A stretch of 9,146 bases of DNA from a bacterium (GTDB lineage Bacteria; SZUA-79; Acidulodesulfobacterales; Acidulodesulfobacteraceae). The translations under genes and the position numbers were made by a program. A model generated the notes under the pieces. The model had not been told where the DNA came from and did no database searches. It saw only the letters and a program-made list of their open reading frames with translations. The stretch's first letter is position 1. The number at the start of each line of letters is the position of its first letter. The stretch lies in NCBI GenBank assembly GCA_021784835.1, contig JAJYHI010000052.1, positions 1-9,146 of the forward strand. Direction: 5' to 3'. Of the stretch, positions 7,813-9,146 are shown in pieces.

Positions 7813-8442
7813 ATGGAAAATATAAATTACAATCTTATATTAAACGGCGCCGATTTTAAAGAGATTAAATACTTAAGCAAATTTATCTACTTTTCTTTAA
7901 AAAGCGAAAATTTTAATGTTTCGCTTTTAATTAAACCGGCATCCAATATATCGAATTACGCTCTCACATACGCGGTTATAAAAGTGGGAAGGTTTGAGTC
8001 TATAAGCTGTCTTCAAAGCATAGATGCAATCATCAGCTTAGATTACCAATCGACGTTGAACTACCTTCCTTTCATAAACGATAATACTCTGATTTTATCC
8101 GATTATTCCGCATTTAACGTTTGCGATTACTGGCTAACGGACAACGATGCGGTTTCTAACAGGCTAAACGAAAAGACGGAAAATATATATAAAATACCCG
8201 TTAAGAATATAATAGACATGGATGCTATGGGAAAAAATAAGATAAGCGCATATAATTCGCTTATAGGGGCTTTTATCGCAAAAAGCAATCTGCTAGACCT
8301 CGATTCCGTATTCAGGCAGACGGCTTTGTTTTCTAAAAACGATGCGGAAAAGAAAAATACCATTCAGGCTATTTTAAAAGGATACGACTACGTATTGGAA
8401 GGGGAATCGTCTTCTTTATCGCAACCGCCGCATAAACCGTAA
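7813..8442 (+). CDS. Divergent IorB-like protein lacking the GGQG motif
   Basis: A 209-residue protein placed 6 bases after the IorA-like gene. The position, the size (the beta subunit is usually about 190-200 residues) and several weak matches point to IorB, the gamma-type domain of 2-oxoacid:ferredoxin oxidoreductases. The glycine-rich GxGGQG after strand 1 is replaced by NGADFKEI (11-18). The AQRGGSVxxHVRxG segment is reduced to NYALTYAVIKVG (48-59). The helix NxxLGA is kept as NSLIGA (148-153), and the C-terminal NxxAFxxGY is kept as TIQAILKGYDY (183-193). The last 15 or so residues (SSSLSQPPHKP and before) look unlike the family and lie opposite the end of perR. No Shine-Dalgarno is evident, so translation may be coupled to the upstream gene. 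Without the IorA-like neighbour this would be a hypothetical protein. Confidence 0.62.
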   Translation: MENINYNLILNGADFKEIKYLSKFIYFSLKSENFNVSLLIKPASNISNYALTYAVIKVGRFESISCLQSIDAIISLDYQSTLNYLPFINDNTLILSDYSAFNVCDYWLTDNDAVSNRLNEKTENIYKIPVKNIIDMDAMGKNKISAYNSLIGAFIAKSNLLDLDSVFRQTALFSKNDAEKKNTIQAILKGYDYVLEGESSSLSQPPHKP

Positions 8443-8855
8443 AATTCAACGCCGTAATTTCTTATACGATAATTCTCGTCCAGCTTGTTCTTTATTTTAG
8501 TTTCAAAAAATCCTTTAAAATCAAACTCGTCTATTTCGACGTCGATTATCTTTCCGCATTTTTCGCATATAGCGTGCCCATGCAAAGAAATATCCCCGTC
8601 GTAACGGACCGAATCCTGCATAGTTTTAATTTCTTTAACTTCATGCAGAGATGCAAGCATAGAAAGATTTTTATAAACGGTATTCAAAGAAACCATAGGA
8701 TATAATTCTTTAACTTTATTATATACGTCAGTAGCGGACGGATGGTTTTTCGATTCGGATATAATCTTAATAATTTCAAGCCTTTGCGGAGTGAGGCTGT
8801 AACCCATTTTTTTTATTTTTAACAATATTGCATTTAATCTATGATTCGAATTCAT
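8388..8855 (-). CDS. perR: Fur-family peroxide-sensing repressor, PerR type
   Basis: A dimeric cytoplasmic DNA-binding repressor of 155 residues. The winged helix covers about 1-85 (LTPQRLEII at 21-29; recognition region SLNTVYKNL at 56-64), followed by the dimerisation and metal domain. All ligands known from Bacillus subtilis PerR line up with an offset of one to six: regulatory H38, D86, H92, H94 and D105, and structural zinc C97, C100, C142 and C145. An Asp rather than Glu at 105 marks PerR-type, peroxide-oxidisable proteins as opposed to Fur. PerR usually represses catalase, peroxidases, ferritin-like and iron genes and often itself; a candidate self-operator is upstream. The 3' end overlaps the convergent IorB-like gene by 55 bases. 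The start is ATG with GGAGAG 12 bases before it, somewhat long spacing. Fur or Zur are less likely alternatives. Confidence 0.9.
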   Translation of the reverse strand: MNSNHRLNAILLKIKKMGYSLTPQRLEIIKIISESKNHPSATDVYNKVKELYPMVSLNTVYKNLSMLASLHEVKEIKTMQDSVRYDGDISLHGHAICEKCGKIIDVEIDEFDFKGFFETKIKNKLDENYRIRNYGVEFYGLCGGCDKEDDSPSNT

Positions 8856-8867
8856 AAAAATAATTAA

Positions 8868-8874
8868 CTCTCCT
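8868..8874 (-). promoter_or_regulatory. Ribosome binding site of perR (AGGAGAG)
   Basis: AGGAGAG on the minus strand, 12 bases before the ATG at 8855. It is a strong match with longer than usual spacing, and lies just downstream of the AT-rich dyad. Confidence 0.6.
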
Positions 8875-8875
8875 T

Positions 8876-8900
8876 TTATATAATATTCATTATTATATAA
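8876..8900. repeat. AT-rich inverted repeat, candidate PerR self-operator
   Basis: Perfect 10-base arms TTATATAATA and TATTATATAA flank a 5-base spacer. An overlapping perfect 16-base palindrome, ATTATTATATAATAAT, spans 8889-8904. Both cover the -10 and start region of the perR promoter. The PerR box of Bacillus subtilis is TTATAATnATTATAA; the best alignment here matches about 10 of 14 positions. The dyads are certain; the role as operator is inferred from position and composition. Confidence 0.45.
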
Positions 8901-8917
8901 TAATAAAAAAATGTCAA
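8889..8917 (-). promoter_or_regulatory. Candidate promoter of perR
   Basis: On the minus strand a perfect -35 TTGACA (8917-8912) is followed by 17 bases and AATAAT (8894-8889). Transcription would start near 8882, leaving a leader of about 27 bases with the AGGAGAG site in it. The -35 box overlaps the TGA stop of the upstream activase-related gene. A closer TATAAT (8897-8892) leaves only a 14-base spacer and is less likely. Confidence 0.5.
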
Positions 8918-9146
8918 ATATTTTCGGGCTTGAAATCTTTTATGCTGTCGAAGAAAGCCTCAAGCCTCGTTACATAGCCCGCATCGGCATTATGTTCGTC
9001 TATTTCTATTTCAAGGTAGGGCTTATATTTCATATAGTCTGCAAAAAAAGTCTTAATGAACGAATCGGGGCCGCAGGCATAATTAGTAACATAAACGGCG
9101 TTAAGTTTAGGATTATCCATTATTATCTTTGCCGCGGATAAAATTT
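8914..9146 (-). CDS. 2-hydroxyacyl-CoA dehydratase activase-related protein, C-terminal fragment
   Basis: The last 76 residues of a protein whose start lies right of the window; the frame is open to the edge. The visible stretch has YVTNYACGPDSFI followed by KPYLEIEIDEHNADAGYVTRLEAFFDS, the typical ending of the HgdB/DUF2229-like part of BadF/HgdC-type activase-related proteins of anaerobes. These proteins belong to the oxygen-sensitive Fe-S, ATP-driven machinery of 2-hydroxyacyl-CoA dehydratases and benzoyl-CoA reductase relatives, but the exact role of this branch is not established. The Cys in ACGPDSF is a likely cluster ligand. The stop overlaps the perR -35 box and perR follows 58 bases later on the same strand, so read-through into perR is possible. 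Confidence 0.75.
   Translation of the reverse strand, partial: ILSAAKIIMDNPKLNAVYVTNYACGPDSFIKTFFADYMKYKPYLEIEIDEHNADAGYVTRLEAFFDSIKDFKPENI

Noticed and set aside
6046..8442. Calling the IorA/IorB-like genes pseudogenes
   Set aside because: Both frames are intact, at family length and in operon spacing, and one retains all eight cluster cysteines; motif change alone does not show decay.
8390..8480. Bidirectional terminator between the convergent genes
   Set aside because: No adjacent complementary arms long enough to form a stable hairpin were found; TTATCG and CGATAA are too far apart.
8911..9141. 76-residue plus-strand ORF at the right edge
   Set aside because: The opposite strand has the conserved activase-family ending, so this is its shadow.

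Overview
This is a low-GC, gene-dense bacterial segment with complete ORFs packed at operon spacing. No rRNA, tRNA, CRISPR or transposon was seen. Several genes suggest an anaerobic or oxygen-wary bacterium: an indolepyruvate:ferredoxin-oxidoreductase-like pair, the end of a 2-hydroxyacyl-CoA dehydratase activase-related protein, and a PerR-type peroxide sensor. A low-GC Gram-negative anaerobe, for example of the Desulfobacterota kind, fits, but the taxonomy is a guess. The AspRS carries residues of the non-discriminating type, which would imply Asn-tRNA(Asn) made by the GatCAB route.

Left part, minus strand (1-1682): uppS (cis-prenyltransferase for the lipid carrier) is followed after 48 bases by a YajR-like MFS transporter. 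That gene starts at a TTG behind a strong Shine-Dalgarno sequence and runs off the left edge. The uppS stop lies in an (ATT)7 microsatellite that supplies six in-frame TAA codons.

Middle, plus strand (1808-8442): an alpha/beta hydrolase with an intact Ser-Asp-His triad is followed by aspS, a 14-helix DHA2-family MFS pump and two genes homologous to iorA and iorB. From aspS onward the gaps are 15, 24 and 6 bases, so these four genes are probably co-transcribed.

Right part, minus strand (8388-9146): perR overlaps the iorB-like gene tail-to-tail by 55 bases. Its short upstream region has a TTGACA promoter and AT-rich dyads suited to autoregulation. Upstream of that is the 3' end of the activase-related gene, cut by the right edge.

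The most unusual content is the IorA/IorB-like pair. Both proteins keep the family's overall layout, and the alpha-like one keeps its C-terminal double-cluster ferredoxin domain. The thiamine diphosphate motifs of the alpha subunit and the GGQG motif of the beta subunit appear to be lost. Both frames are open over about 800 codons, which suggests selection for a changed function, perhaps electron transfer or scaffolding, rather than simple decay.
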